Program-made: the position numbers and the translations under genes
Notes under the pieces: model-generated
Told to the model about the DNA's origin: nothing
The model's input: only the letters and a program-made list of their open reading frames with translations
Databases searched by the model: none
Assembly (NCBI GenBank): GCA_021779875.1
Contig: JAJXZV010000002.1
Coordinates: forward strand, 1 to 6,018
DNA: 6,018 nt
Direction: 5' to 3'
Source of the DNA: Pseudomonadota bacterium
Lineage (GTDB): Bacteria > Pseudomonadota > Gammaproteobacteria > Steroidobacterales > Steroidobacteraceae
Part shown: one piece after another, positions 1 to 6,018 of the stretch
Numbering within the stretch: the stretch's first letter is position 1
Layout of the letters: each line of letters starts with the position of its first letter

Positions 1-1486
1 TCGCCCCCAGGCGTTCCGGCAGGTTCAAGTCCACCTGCAGGGTGCCGCACTGCCAGTCCCGGCCGATGGCGTCGCGCAGCACGAACTCGAGCTTCGGTCC
101 GTAGAACGCCCCCTCGCCCGGGTTGAGCGTGGTCTCGATGCCGGCCGCCGCCGCCGCCTGCTTCAGGGCCGCCTCGGCCTTGTCCCAGATCGCATCCGAC
201 CCGACGCGCTTCGGCGGCCGGTCGGAGAACTTGATGCGCACGTCGGTGAAGCCGAAGTCGCGGTAGATGCCGAGGATCAGCTCGGTGACCTTCACCGACT
301 CCTCGGTGATCTGGTCCGCCGTGCAGAACAGGTGCGCATCGTCCTGCGTGAAGGCGCGCACCCGCATCAGCCCGTGCAGCGCGCCCGACGGCTCGTAGCG
401 GTGCACCTTGCCGAATTCCGCGATGCGCAGCGGCAGCTCGCGATAGCTGCGCAGGCCCTGGTTGAACACCTGGATGTGGCCCGGACAGTTCATGGGCTTG
501 ATCGCGAAGGTGCGCTCGTCGGGCGTGCGCGTCATGAACATGTTCTCGCCGAACTTCTCGACGTGGCCGGACTGCACCCACAGTTCCCGGTCCATGATCT
601 CCGGCGTGTTCACTTCCTGGTAGCCGGCCGCGGCCTGGCGCTCGCGCATGTAGGCGATCAGCTGCTGGAACAGCGCCCAGCCCTTGGGGTGCCAGAACAC
701 CGCCCCGGGCGCCTCCTCCTGCAGGTGGAACAGGTCGAGTTCCTTGCCGATGCGCCGGTGGTCGCGCTTCTCCGCCTCCTCGAGGCGCGTCAGGTAGTCC
801 TTGAGCTGCTTCTCGTTCGGCCAGGCGGTGCCGTAGATCCGCTGCAGCATTTCGTTGCGCGAATCGCCGCGCCAGTAGGCGCCGGCCACCTTCATCAGCT
901 TGAAGGCCTTGAGCTTGCCGGTGCTCGGCACGTGCGGCCCGCGGCACAGGTCCTCCCAGTCGCCCTGCCCGTACAGGCTGATCTGCTCGCCGGCGGGGAT
1001 GGCGCCGATGATCTCGGCCTTGTAGTGCTCGCCGATCGCCTCGAAATGCTCGATCGCGGACTCGCGCGGCAGCACCCGCCGGTGCACGGGCACGTCCTGC
1101 GCGGCGATCTCCGCCATGCGCTTCTCGATGGCGGCGAGATCCTCGGTGGAGAAGGGCCGCTTGTACGCGAAATCGTAGAAGAAGCCGTCCTCGATGACCG
1201 GGCCGATGGTCACCTGCGCCTCGGGGAACAGGTCCTGCACGGCGTTCGCGAGAAGGTGCGCCGTCGAGTGACGGATGATCTCCAGGCCCTCCGGATCCCG
1301 ATCGGTGACGATGCTCACCGCCGCGTCGCGGTCGATCAGGGTGGAGGTGTCGACCAGCTTGCCGTCGACCTTGCCCGCGAGCGCCGCCTTGGCGAGCCCG
1401 GGCCCGATGGCCGCCGCCACTTCCATGAGGCTCACCGCGCGGTCGAAATGTCGCTGGCTTCCGTCCGGCAGAGTGATTACGGGCAT
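1..1486 (-). CDS. thrS: Threonyl-tRNA synthetase, C-terminus cut by window edge
   Basis: Cytoplasmic class II aminoacyl-tRNA synthetase that charges tRNA-Thr with threonine and hydrolyses mis-made Ser-tRNA-Thr. The translation covers 495 residues; E. coli ThrRS has about 642, so roughly the last 150 (rest of the catalytic core and the anticodon-binding domain) lie outside the window. Seen in order: TGS domain at about 1-62; editing domain with H73-x3-H77 (HSTAH) and C181/H185 (CRGPH); catalytic domain from about 243, with zinc ligands C334 (MNCPGH) and H385 (DDAH) and motif 2 arginine R363 (HRYEPSG). The third zinc ligand, equivalent to E. coli H511, would be just beyond the edge. The ATG at 1486 gives [13 protein letters not shown], matching the E. 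coli N-terminus. No convincing Shine-Dalgarno precedes it. It starts 23 bp after the tRNA-Val CCA, so the two may share a transcript. Identity is certain; the missing end is a window effect, not a mutation. Confidence 0.98.
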   Translation of the reverse strand, partial: MPVITLPDGSQRHFDRAVSLMEVAAAIGPGLAKAALAGKVDGKLVDTSTLIDRDAAVSIVTDRDPEGLEIIRHSTAHLLANAVQDLFPEAQVTIGPVIEDGFFYDFAYKRPFSTEDLAAIEKRMAEIAAQDVPVHRRVLPRESAIEHFEAIGEHYKAEIIGAIPAGEQISLYGQGDWEDLCRGPHVPSTGKLKAFKLMKVAGAYWRGDSRNEMLQRIYGTAWPNEKQLKDYLTRLEEAEKRDHRRIGKELDLFHLQEEAPGAVFWHPKGWALFQQLIAYMRERQAAAGYQEVNTPEIMDRELWVQSGHVEKFGENMFMTRTPDERTFAIKPMNCPGHIQVFNQGLRSYRELPLRIAEFGKVHRYEPSGALHGLMRVRAFTQDDAHLFCTADQITEESVKVTELILGIYRDFGFTDVRIKFSDRPPKRVGSDAIWDKAEAALKQAAAAAGIETTLNPGEGAFYGPKLEFVLRDAIGRDWQCGTLQVDLNLPERLGA

Positions 1487-1509
1487 GGCGCTGTGTCAAC
1501 CATCGAAAG

Positions 1510-1584
1510 TGGTGCGCGCTAGTGGGATCGAACCACTGACCCCCACCATGTCAAGGTGATGCTCTACCGCTGAGCTAAGCGCGC
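1510..1584 (-). tRNA. tRNA-Val (anticodon GAC), CCA encoded
   Basis: A complete 75-nt cloverleaf can be folded by eye on the minus strand. The acceptor stem is GCGCGCT with AGCGCGC, followed by discriminator A and an encoded CCA at 1512-1510. The D stem is GCTC/GAGC with a 7-nt loop containing GG. The anticodon stem TCACC/GGTGG has one wobble pair at its outer end and loop TTGACAT, giving anticodon GAC. The variable loop is GGGTC, and the T stem AGTGG/CCACT closes loop TTCGATC. GAC reads valine GUC/GUU codons, and the anticodon arm closely matches E. coli tRNA-Val(GAC). The gene lies 45 bp after the FHA gene and 23 bp before thrS, all on one strand. Confidence 0.97.
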
Positions 1585-1597
1585 ACGGAGGGCGCGA

Positions 1598-1626
1598 ACG
1601 ATACCGGATTCGCGGTCGCCGCGCCA
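1598..1626 (-). promoter_or_regulatory. Candidate sigma70 promoter for tRNA-Val (and possibly thrS)
   Basis: On the minus strand, a -10-like TATCGT (1603-1598, 4 of 6 consensus bases) lies 17 bp after a weak -35-like TGGCGC (1626-1621, 3 of 6). Transcription would start near 1591, about 7 nt before the mature tRNA 5' end at 1584. The bases after the -10 box are GC-rich, as in stringently controlled stable-RNA promoters. The position fits a tRNA promoter, but the -35 match is poor and overlaps the junction with the FHA gene end. The assignment is inferred from position and box similarity. Confidence 0.35.
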
Positions 1627-1629
1627 GGG

Positions 1630-2478
1630 TCATCCCGGCGCCTGCCCCGGGGTCCCGGCCAGCCGGCGGACGAACCGGAACTGGATCTCGCCGATGACCA
1701 CCAGGTCCCCATGATGCAGCAGCTGGCGCGACACCCGCCGCCCGTTGACCAGCACGCCGTTGGTGCTGTTCAGGTCCTCGATGATGGCGTCGCGCGACCC
1801 GAGCCGCAGCACCGCGTGGTGACGGCTGACCGAGGAGGAGTCGATGGTGAGCTCGCAGCCCGCGGCCCGGCCGATCCGGGTGCGGCGTTCGAGCACGTGG
1901 GTGATCGGATGATCGCCGTCGATGCGCACCAGCTCGGCGACGTAATCGGCCGCCGGCCCCGCGGCCGGGACGCCCGGTTCGGCGGCGGCCACGGGCGGCG
2001 CGTCGTGCGGCTCCGCCCCGGCCGGCGCCGGCACCACCTCCGCGAGACGCGCATCCAGCCGCTCGATCATGGCGCGCAGCGTCGCCAGTTCCTGGCTCAG
2101 GTGCTCCTGCGCCGAGCGCTGGCTCGAATCGTGGCCGGCCAGGATGGCCTGCGCGCGCTCGACCGCCTCGAGCCGCCCCGCCAGGCCCGCCAGCGCGGTC
2201 TCGGTGCCGTGCGCCTGCGCCTTGCCGGCCTGGCGCAGGCTGTCGAGCGCGGCGCGCTGCGCCTCGAGCTGCGCCGAGACCCGCTCGATCAGTTCCTCCG
2301 GCGTGCGCTCGCGGCGCGCCGCGGCCGGACGCGGCGGCGGCATGGGCACCGCGTCATCGCCCACGTCCGGATCCACCGCGAGCGCGAGGATCGGCAGCTC
2401 ATCGGTGCGCTCCAGATCGTCCGAACCGTTCGGAGAATCCATGGGCGACTGTTCGACCTGCGACACGTCGCGGTTCAT
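1630..2478 (-). CDS. FHA-domain protein with central coiled coil, coupled to uvrB
   Basis: Predicted 282-residue soluble protein ending in a forkhead-associated domain, a fold that usually binds phosphothreonine peptides. The N-terminal 1-55 is acidic then Pro/Arg-rich. Residues about 58-147 are rich in Ala, Leu, Glu, Gln and Arg with heptad-like spacing, suggesting a coiled coil. A Pro/Ala linker spans about 148-176. The FHA domain spans about 180-272, with core residues intact: G203-R204, S218-R219-H220 and N240-G241 (NSTNG), then N245-G246. No signal peptide or membrane segment is visible. I chose the ATG at 2478 because it is one base past the uvrB TAG, suggesting translational coupling; an ATG at 2442 (MDSPNG) is the alternative, and neither has a strong ribosome binding site. 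The open frame continues upstream to 2580, but that part is antisense-free overlap with the conserved uvrB end and is probably not translated. The partner and exact function are unknown; the uvrB link is contextual only. Confidence 0.85.
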   Translation of the reverse strand: MNRDVSQVEQSPMDSPNGSDDLERTDELPILALAVDPDVGDDAVPMPPPRPAAARRERTPEELIERVSAQLEAQRAALDSLRQAGKAQAHGTETALAGLAGRLEAVERAQAILAGHDSSQRSAQEHLSQELATLRAMIERLDARLAEVVPAPAGAEPHDAPPVAAAEPGVPAAGPAADYVAELVRIDGDHPITHVLERRTRIGRAAGCELTIDSSSVSRHHAVLRLGSRDAIIEDLNSTNGVLVNGRRVSRQLLHHGDLVVIGEIQFRFVRRLAGTPGQAPG

Positions 2479-2479
2479 C

Positions 2480-4480
2480 CTAGCCGGCCAGTGACGCCGG
2501 CGCACCGAACGCCGCTTGCCGAAGCCTTTGTATCTCATCGCGTATTCGCGCCGCCTGTTCGAATTCCAAGTTGCGGGCATGCTTCATCATGTCCGCTTCG
2601 AGCTTCTTGATCCGGCGAGCCGCCTGCTCCGGGGCGAGCGCGGCCGGCCCGGCGCCGGGTTCCGCGGACCCGCCCTCCGGCACCGCGCGCGCACCCTCCA
2701 TCACGTCGGTCACCGCCTTGACGATGGAGCGCGGCGTGATGCCGTGCTCGGCGTTGAATTCGAGCTGCTTCGCGCGGCGGCGCTCGGTCTCGGCGATGGC
2801 GCGCTCGATCGAGCCGGTGCGCTGGTCCGCATAGAGGATCGCCTTGCCCCTCACGTTGCGCGCGGCCCGCCCGATGGTCTGGATCAACGAGCCCTCGGAG
2901 CGCAGGAAGCCCTCCTTATCGGCGTCGAGAATCGCGACCAGCGACACCTCGGGCATGTCGAGGCCCTCGCGCAGCAGGTTGATGCCGACGATCACGTCGA
3001 ACTTGCCCAGCCGCAGGTCGCGGATGATCTCCGAGCGCTCGACCGTCTCCACGTCCGAATGCAGGTAGCGCACCTTGACGCCGTGCTCGTCGAGGTACTC
3101 GGTCAGGTCCTCCGCCATCCGCTTGGTGAGCGTCGTCACCAGCACGCGCTCCCCGGCCAGGGTGCGCAGCCGGATCTCCGAAAGAAGATCGTCGATCTGG
3201 GCGCGCACCGGGCGGATCTCGACCACCGGATCGACCAGTCCCGTGGGGCGCACCACCTGCTCGACGACCTGGCCGGACAGCCGCTTCTCGTACGCGCCCG
3301 GCGTCGCCGACACGTAGATCGCCTGCGGCGCGAGCTGCTCGAACTCCTCGAAGCGCAGCGGCCGGTTGTCCAGCGCCGAGGGCAGGCGAAAGCCGTACTC
3401 GACCAGCGTCTCCTTGCGCGAGCGGTCGCCCTTGTACATGGCGCCGAGCTGCGGGATCGTCTGGTGGCTCTCGTCGATCACGAGCAGCGCGTTCTGCGGC
3501 AGGTAATCGAACAGGCATGGCGGCGGCTCCCCCGCCTGCCGGCCGCTCAAGTAGCGCGAGTAGTTCTCGATGCCGGCGCAGTAGCCCACCTCGTTCATCA
3601 TCTCGAGGTCGAAGGTGGTGCGCTGCTGCAGGCGCTGCGCCTCCACCAGCTTGTTGGCGGCGTGCAGCTCGAGCAGCCGGGCCCGCAGCTCCTCGCGGAT
3701 CTGCTCGACCGCCGCGTGGATCCGCTCCTTCGGGGTCACGTAGTGCGTCGAGGGGTAGACCGTGAGGCGCGGCACCTTGCGCAGCACCTCGCCGGTGAGC
3801 GGGTCGAAGTAGCTCAGGGACTCAACCTCGTCGTCGAACAACTCCACCCGCACCGCGTCGCGCTCGGACTCGGCCGGGAAGATGTCGATGACGTCGCCGC
3901 GCACGCGGTACGTGCCCTGCTGCAGGTCGATTTCGTTGCGCGTGTACTGCATGTCGGCGAGGCGGCGCAGGAGCTTGCGCTGATCGAGCCGATCGCCGCG
4001 CGACAGGTGCAGCACCATGCTGAGGTAGGCCTGCGGATCGCCCAGGCCGTAGATCGAGGAGACGGTCGCGACGATGATCGAGTCCGGCCGCTCGAGCAGC
4101 GCCTTGGTCGCGGACAGGCGCATCTGCTCGATGTGCTCGTTGATGGAGGCGTCCTTCTCGATGAAGGTGTCCGAGGCGGGCACGTACGCCTCCGGCTGGT
4201 AGTAGTCGTAGTACGACACGAAGTACTCGACCGCGTTCTTCGGGAAGAACGTCTTGAACTCCCCGTAGAGCTGGGCCGCCAGGGTCTTGTTGTGGGCGAG
4301 CACCATCGTCGGCCGCTGCAGCCGTTCGATCACGTTCGCGATCGTGTAGGTCTTGCCCGAGCCGGTCACGCCGAGCAGCGTCTGGTGCGCGAGCCCGCTC
4401 CCGAGCCCGTCCACCAGCTGCGCGATCGCCTGCGGCTGGTCGCCCGCCGGCGCGTAATCCGCGTACAACTCGAATCGCAT
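2480..4480 (-). CDS. uvrB: UvrABC system protein B (excinuclease ABC subunit B)
   Basis: DNA damage-verifying helicase of nucleotide excision repair. It is loaded by UvrA, holds the lesion with its beta-hairpin, and recruits UvrC for incision. The 666 residues compare with 673 in E. coli. Seen in order: GDQPQAI near 13-19; Walker A GVTGSGKT at 37-44 (K43); the Tyr-rich beta-hairpin [14 protein letters not shown] at 88-101; DESH (Walker B, motif II) at 336-339; SATPG at 391-395; [14 protein letters not shown] at 499-512; motif [11 protein letters not shown] at 534-542; and the C-terminal UVR motif at about 622-657, the UvrC contact. A Gly/Ala/Pro-rich stretch at about 597-618 links the core to the UVR motif. 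The frame is open upstream to 4768, but only the ATG at 4480 fits the family N-terminus and avoids overlap with the divergent aminotransferase. Its ribosome site is weak (GAGAA about 9 nt upstream). I found no E. coli-type LexA box (CTG-N10-CAG) in the 109 bp upstream. The FHA gene follows after one base. Confidence 0.98.
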   Translation of the reverse strand: MRFELYADYAPAGDQPQAIAQLVDGLGSGLAHQTLLGVTGSGKTYTIANVIERLQRPTMVLAHNKTLAAQLYGEFKTFFPKNAVEYFVSYYDYYQPEAYVPASDTFIEKDASINEHIEQMRLSATKALLERPDSIIVATVSSIYGLGDPQAYLSMVLHLSRGDRLDQRKLLRRLADMQYTRNEIDLQQGTYRVRGDVIDIFPAESERDAVRVELFDDEVESLSYFDPLTGEVLRKVPRLTVYPSTHYVTPKERIHAAVEQIREELRARLLELHAANKLVEAQRLQQRTTFDLEMMNEVGYCAGIENYSRYLSGRQAGEPPPCLFDYLPQNALLVIDESHQTIPQLGAMYKGDRSRKETLVEYGFRLPSALDNRPLRFEEFEQLAPQAIYVSATPGAYEKRLSGQVVEQVVRPTGLVDPVVEIRPVRAQIDDLLSEIRLRTLAGERVLVTTLTKRMAEDLTEYLDEHGVKVRYLHSDVETVERSEIIRDLRLGKFDVIVGINLLREGLDMPEVSLVAILDADKEGFLRSEGSLIQTIGRAARNVRGKAILYADQRTGSIERAIAETERRRAKQLEFNAEHGITPRSIVKAVTDVMEGARAVPEGGSAEPGAGPAALAPEQAARRIKKLEADMMKHARNLEFEQAARIRDEIQRLRQAAFGAPASLAG

Positions 4481-4518
4481 CCTGCCGATTCTCGCACGGA
4501 CCGCGCCGCGCCACGAGG

Positions 4519-4548
4519 TTGGCGGCGCAGGGGCATATTTCGTACACT
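4519..4548 (+). promoter_or_regulatory. Candidate sigma70 promoter for the aminotransferase
   Basis: In the 109-bp divergent region, TTGGCG (4519-4524, 4 of 6 bases of TTGACA) is separated by 18 bp from TACACT (4543-4548, 4 of 6 of TATAAT). The short AT-rich patch CATATTT just before the -10 box is unusual for this GC-rich neighbourhood. Transcription would start near 4555, giving a C-rich leader of about 35 nt before the TTG start. I found no comparably good promoter facing uvrB on the other strand, although the same AT patch may serve it. This is inferred from pattern only. Confidence 0.45.
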
Positions 4549-4555
4549 GCCGCCG

Positions 4556-4589
4556 CCCCCAATTCCCCCCCGTCACGAGGATCTCCCCC
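4556..4589 (-). other. Clustered G-tracts (minus strand) in the uvrB/aminotransferase divergent region
   Basis: The plus strand carries three C-runs: 5 at 4556-4560, 7 at 4565-4571 and 5 at 4585-4589. They read as G-runs on the minus strand. Splitting the 7-base run gives four G3 blocks with loops of 13, 1 and 4 nt, a non-canonical G-quadruplex pattern because of the long first loop. The tracts lie in the presumed leader of the aminotransferase and upstream of uvrB. Formation of a quadruplex is not shown; in a GC-rich genome it may be chance. Confidence 0.3.
4577..4581 (+). promoter_or_regulatory. Ribosome binding site that decides the TTG start of the aminotransferase
   Basis: GAGGA sits 8 nt before TTG at 4590-4592, a good Shine-Dalgarno spacing. 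No in-frame ATG or GTG lies between it and the conserved start of the protein (MPASLSKRV...KPSPT). It therefore supports the rare TTG initiation codon. Confidence 0.7.
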
Positions 4590-5792
4590 TTGCCCGCGTC
4601 CCTATCCAAGCGAGTCCAGAAGGTCAAACCCTCCCCCACCCTGGCGGTCACCGCCCGCGCCGCGAAGCTCAAGGCCGAAGGCAAGGACATCATCGGCTTG
4701 GGCGCCGGAGAGCCGGACTTCGACACCCCGACGCACATCGCCGATGCCGGCGTCGAGGCCATCCGCAAGGGCGTGACCCGCTACACCGCGGTCGACGGCA
4801 CCGTGGAGCTGAAGGACGCGATCGTCGCGAAGTTCAAGCGCGACAACGACCTGACCTACGACCGCTCGCAGATCATCGTCTCCTCGGGCGCCAAGCAGAC
4901 CTGTTTCAACGTGTGCGCGGCGCTCCTCGACCCGGGCGATGAATGCGTCATCCCGGCGCCCTACTGGGTGTCCTATCCGGACATGGCCCTGCTGGCCGAC
5001 GGGGTGCCGGTGTTCGTGAACGCGGGCCCCGAGCAGGGGTACAAGATCACGCCGCGGCAGCTCGCCGCCGCCATGACCCCGCGCACCAAGCTGCTGTTCA
5101 TCAACAGCCCGAGCAACCCCACCGGCGCCGCCTACACCCGGGCGGAACTGCAGGCGCTCGGCAAGGTGCTCGACGACCATCCGCGCGTGGTGATCGCCTC
5201 GGACGAGATGTACGAGCACATCTACTGGGCACCCGAGCCGTTCACCAGCTTCGCCCAGGCGAATCCGCAGCTCTATGACCGCACCGTCACCATCAACGGC
5301 GTCTCCAAGGCCTACGCGATGACCGGCTGGCGCATCGGTTACTGCGGCGCACCGAGGGACCTGGTCACCGCCATGAGCACCATCCAGGGCCAGTCCACCT
5401 CGAATGCCTCGAGCATTTCGCAGCGCGCCGCGACCGTCGCCCTGAACGGCGATCAGAGCTGCGTCGCGCAGATGAACAAGGCCTTCAAGGAACGGCACGA
5501 TTTCGTCGTGGCGGGACTGAACGCCCTGCCGGGCGTGTCCTGCCTCCCGGGGGCCGGCACCTTCTACGCCTTCGCCAACGTCGAAGGCGCCATGCGCAAG
5601 CTCGGCCTCAAGGACGACAACGCCTTCGCCGAATTCCTGCTCGTCGAAGCAGGCGTCGCGGTGGTCCCGGGCTCGGGATTCGGCGCGCCGAACCACATGC
5701 GCATCTCCTTCGCCTGCAGCCTGCAGACGCTCGCCGAGGCCTTGAAGCGCCTGCAGCGTGTGCTCGGCGCAGGAGTCGCGAAGTCGGCCTGA
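4590..5792 (+). CDS. aspC: Class I PLP-dependent aminotransferase, aspartate aminotransferase type (Ib)
   Basis: Cytoplasmic fold-type I aminotransferase, most likely exchanging amino groups between aspartate/oxaloacetate and glutamate/2-oxoglutarate. The 400 residues fit the family. Visible PLP-site features: phosphate-binding SSGAKQT at 98-104; PYWVSYP at 124-130; NSPSNPTGA at 172-180 (N176); SDEMYEH at 204-210, with D205 for the pyridine nitrogen and Y208 for the ring oxygen; Schiff-base lysine K240 in [14 protein letters not shown], with R248; and substrate alpha-carboxylate arginine R371 (MRISFA). K102 aligns with the lysine that reads the distal carboxylate in the Thermus-type Ib aspartate aminotransferases, which favours an acidic substrate. 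Some relatives also act on prephenate or aromatic amino acids, so specificity is not settled. The symbol is used loosely, since E. coli AspC belongs to subgroup Ia. It starts with TTG behind GAGGA and diverges from uvrB with no visible functional link. Confidence 0.93.
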   Translation: MPASLSKRVQKVKPSPTLAVTARAAKLKAEGKDIIGLGAGEPDFDTPTHIADAGVEAIRKGVTRYTAVDGTVELKDAIVAKFKRDNDLTYDRSQIIVSSGAKQTCFNVCAALLDPGDECVIPAPYWVSYPDMALLADGVPVFVNAGPEQGYKITPRQLAAAMTPRTKLLFINSPSNPTGAAYTRAELQALGKVLDDHPRVVIASDEMYEHIYWAPEPFTSFAQANPQLYDRTVTINGVSKAYAMTGWRIGYCGAPRDLVTAMSTIQGQSTSNASSISQRAATVALNGDQSCVAQMNKAFKERHDFVVAGLNALPGVSCLPGAGTFYAFANVEGAMRKLGLKDDNAFAEFLLVEAGVAVVPGSGFGAPNHMRISFACSLQTLAEALKRLQRVLGAGVAKSA

Positions 5793-5793
5793 G

Positions 5794-5819
5794 GCTGCCG
5801 TCGCGGCGGGGACGGCGGC
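5794..5819 (+). terminator. GC-rich hairpin after the aminotransferase stop, no U-tract
   Basis: Two bases after the TGA, GCTGCCGTC (5794-5802) can pair with GACGGCGGC (5811-5819). This gives a 9-bp stem with one G-U pair and an 8-nt loop. No T-run follows directly; the first T-rich bases come about 40 nt later in the AT island. It could slow or help end transcription, but it is not a canonical intrinsic terminator, and GC-rich DNA forms such stems by chance. Confidence 0.25.
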
Positions 5820-5833
5820 GCGCCCGCGATCCG

Positions 5834-5847
5834 GCGGCGCGCGCCGC
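5834..5847. repeat. Perfect 14-bp GC palindrome bordering the AT island
   Basis: GCGGCGCGCGCCGC is identical on both strands and lies 10 bp before the AT-rich island. As RNA it could form a 5-bp stem with a 4-nt loop. Made only of G and C, it has modest significance in this composition. It could be part of a bipartite terminator with the T-rich DNA that follows. Confidence 0.4.
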
Positions 5848-5855
5848 GTGCAGAG

Positions 5856-5913
5856 AATTTACTTTTAATATAAAATGTAAAGAACGGATTTTTCGAAGTT
5901 TTATATCTGACAA
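5856..5913. other. AT-rich island in the 3' intergenic region
   Basis: About 58 bp composed mostly of A and T, sharply bounded by blocks made almost wholly of G and C (5821-5850 and 5914-5947). It contains the 24-bp near-palindrome at 5858-5881, a TTCGAA at 5892-5897 and TTTTATATC ending at 5907. No codable frame or family is recognised. I tested both strands for paired -35/-10 boxes at 15-19 bp and found only isolated half-matches (for example TAAAAT at 5871-5876 plus, TTGTCA at 5913-5908 minus). Likely roles are a regulatory or protein-binding region for the next gene, which lies outside the window, or a remnant of inserted DNA. Confidence 0.6.
5858..5881. promoter_or_regulatory. 24-bp near-palindrome, candidate operator
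   Basis: Arms TTTACTTTTAAT and ATAAAATGTAAA face each other with no spacer, and 10 of the 12 base pairs are complementary; only pairs 6 and 10 from the outside fail. The outer half-sites are TTTAC and GTAAA separated by 14 bp. Such two-fold symmetry is typical of sites for dimeric repressors or activators. I cannot match it to a named regulator. AT-rich sequence gains symmetry easily, but the outer TTTAC/GTAAA pair includes a C-G pair, which raises the odds that it is real. Confidence 0.45.
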
Positions 5914-5923
5914 TCCGCCGATG

Positions 5924-5946
5924 CCGCGCGCGCGGCCGCGGCGCGG
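5924..5946. repeat. GC-rich inverted repeat right of the AT island
   Basis: CCGCGC (5924-5929) and GCGCGG (5941-5946) can pair across an 11-nt loop. The left part, 5924-5935, is also a perfect 12-bp palindrome by itself. With the palindrome at 5834-5847 it brackets the AT island. Low sequence complexity makes a chance origin quite possible. Confidence 0.3.
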
Positions 5947-6018
5947 GTCACGCCCGGCGAACCACGTGCGATGAATGTGCATCTGGGTCGCCGGATTCCT
6001 TGACTTAATCGTCGGGCT

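Noticed and set aside
1494..1499. Perfect TTGACA on the minus strand between tRNA-Val and thrS
   Set aside because: As a -35 box it would put transcription start inside the thrS coding region, past its ATG at 1486, so it cannot drive full-length thrS.
332..1522. 396-codon plus-strand open frame opposite thrS
   Set aside because: It is the shadow of thrS, which has all its conserved catalytic and editing residues; the frame also runs into the tRNA gene.
2479..2580. N-terminal extension of the FHA protein starting at 2580 or 2535
   Set aside because: The added residues are basic and overlap the UvrB C-terminal codons in another frame; the ATG one base after the uvrB stop is the simpler start.
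4481..4768. Extended uvrB start at 4768
   Set aside because: The extra residues are antisense to the aminotransferase gene and have no counterpart in Uvr[16 protein letters not shown] fits the family start.
2516..4942. Very long plus-strand open frame opposite uvrB (808 codons)
   Set aside because: It is antisense to a full-length, motif-complete UvrB, is rich in Arg, Leu, Val and His as expected for a GC-rich shadow frame, and matches no family.
4602..5696. 364-codon minus-strand open frame opposite the aminotransferase
   Set aside because: It is antisense to a complete PLP enzyme and has shadow-type composition (Gly, Val, Arg, His, Asp).
5608..5982. 124-codon minus-strand frame spanning the aminotransferase end and the AT island
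   Set aside because: Two thirds overlap the real gene antisense, the protein is low-complexity Arg/Ala/Pro, and no ribosome site was seen.
1..6018. CRISPR array, insertion sequence, phage or defence system
   Set aside because: No regular direct repeats, transposase-like or integrase-like protein, or terminal inverted repeats were seen. A tRNA gene is present, a common integration site, but no partial duplicate of its 3' end was noticed in the window.

Overview
This window looks like ordinary core chromosome from a very GC-rich gammaproteobacterium-like organism. The protein sequences resemble the E. coli ThrRS and UvrB families closely, the tRNA gene encodes its CCA, and GC-rich codon use is so strong that long antisense open frames lie opposite every real gene. 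A Xanthomonadales/Nevskiales/Steroidobacter-type bacterium would fit, but this placement is an inference from composition and gene content, not a proof.

Layout. Reading leftward on the minus strand from about 4480 are uvrB (nucleotide excision repair helicase), a 282-residue FHA-domain protein whose ATG lies one base after the uvrB stop, a tRNA-Val(GAC) gene, and thrS (threonyl-tRNA synthetase). thrS runs off the left edge and lacks roughly its last 150 residues. The four genes are tightly packed: 1 bp between uvrB and the FHA gene, 45 bp to the tRNA, and 23 bp from the tRNA CCA to the thrS ATG. uvrB and the FHA gene are probably one translationally coupled unit. The tRNA has a plausible promoter of its own and may be cotranscribed with thrS.

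On the plus strand, diverging from uvrB across a 109-bp intergenic region, is a class I PLP-dependent aminotransferase of the aspartate aminotransferase Ib type. It has a TTG start behind a good ribosome binding site. The divergent region holds a candidate sigma70 promoter for the aminotransferase and a run of C-tracts (G-tracts on the minus strand).

The right end (5793-6018) has no recognisable gene. It holds GC-rich inverted repeats and, between them, a striking AT-rich island of about 58 bp with a 24-bp near-palindrome that looks like an operator.

The genes are mostly housekeeping: translation (thrS, tRNA-Val), DNA repair (uvrB) and amino-acid metabolism (aminotransferase). I see no mobile element, CRISPR array or clearly new multi-gene system. 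The points most worth following are the uvrB-FHA coupling, the tRNA-Val/thrS junction with no visible Shine-Dalgarno, and the AT-rich palindromic island.
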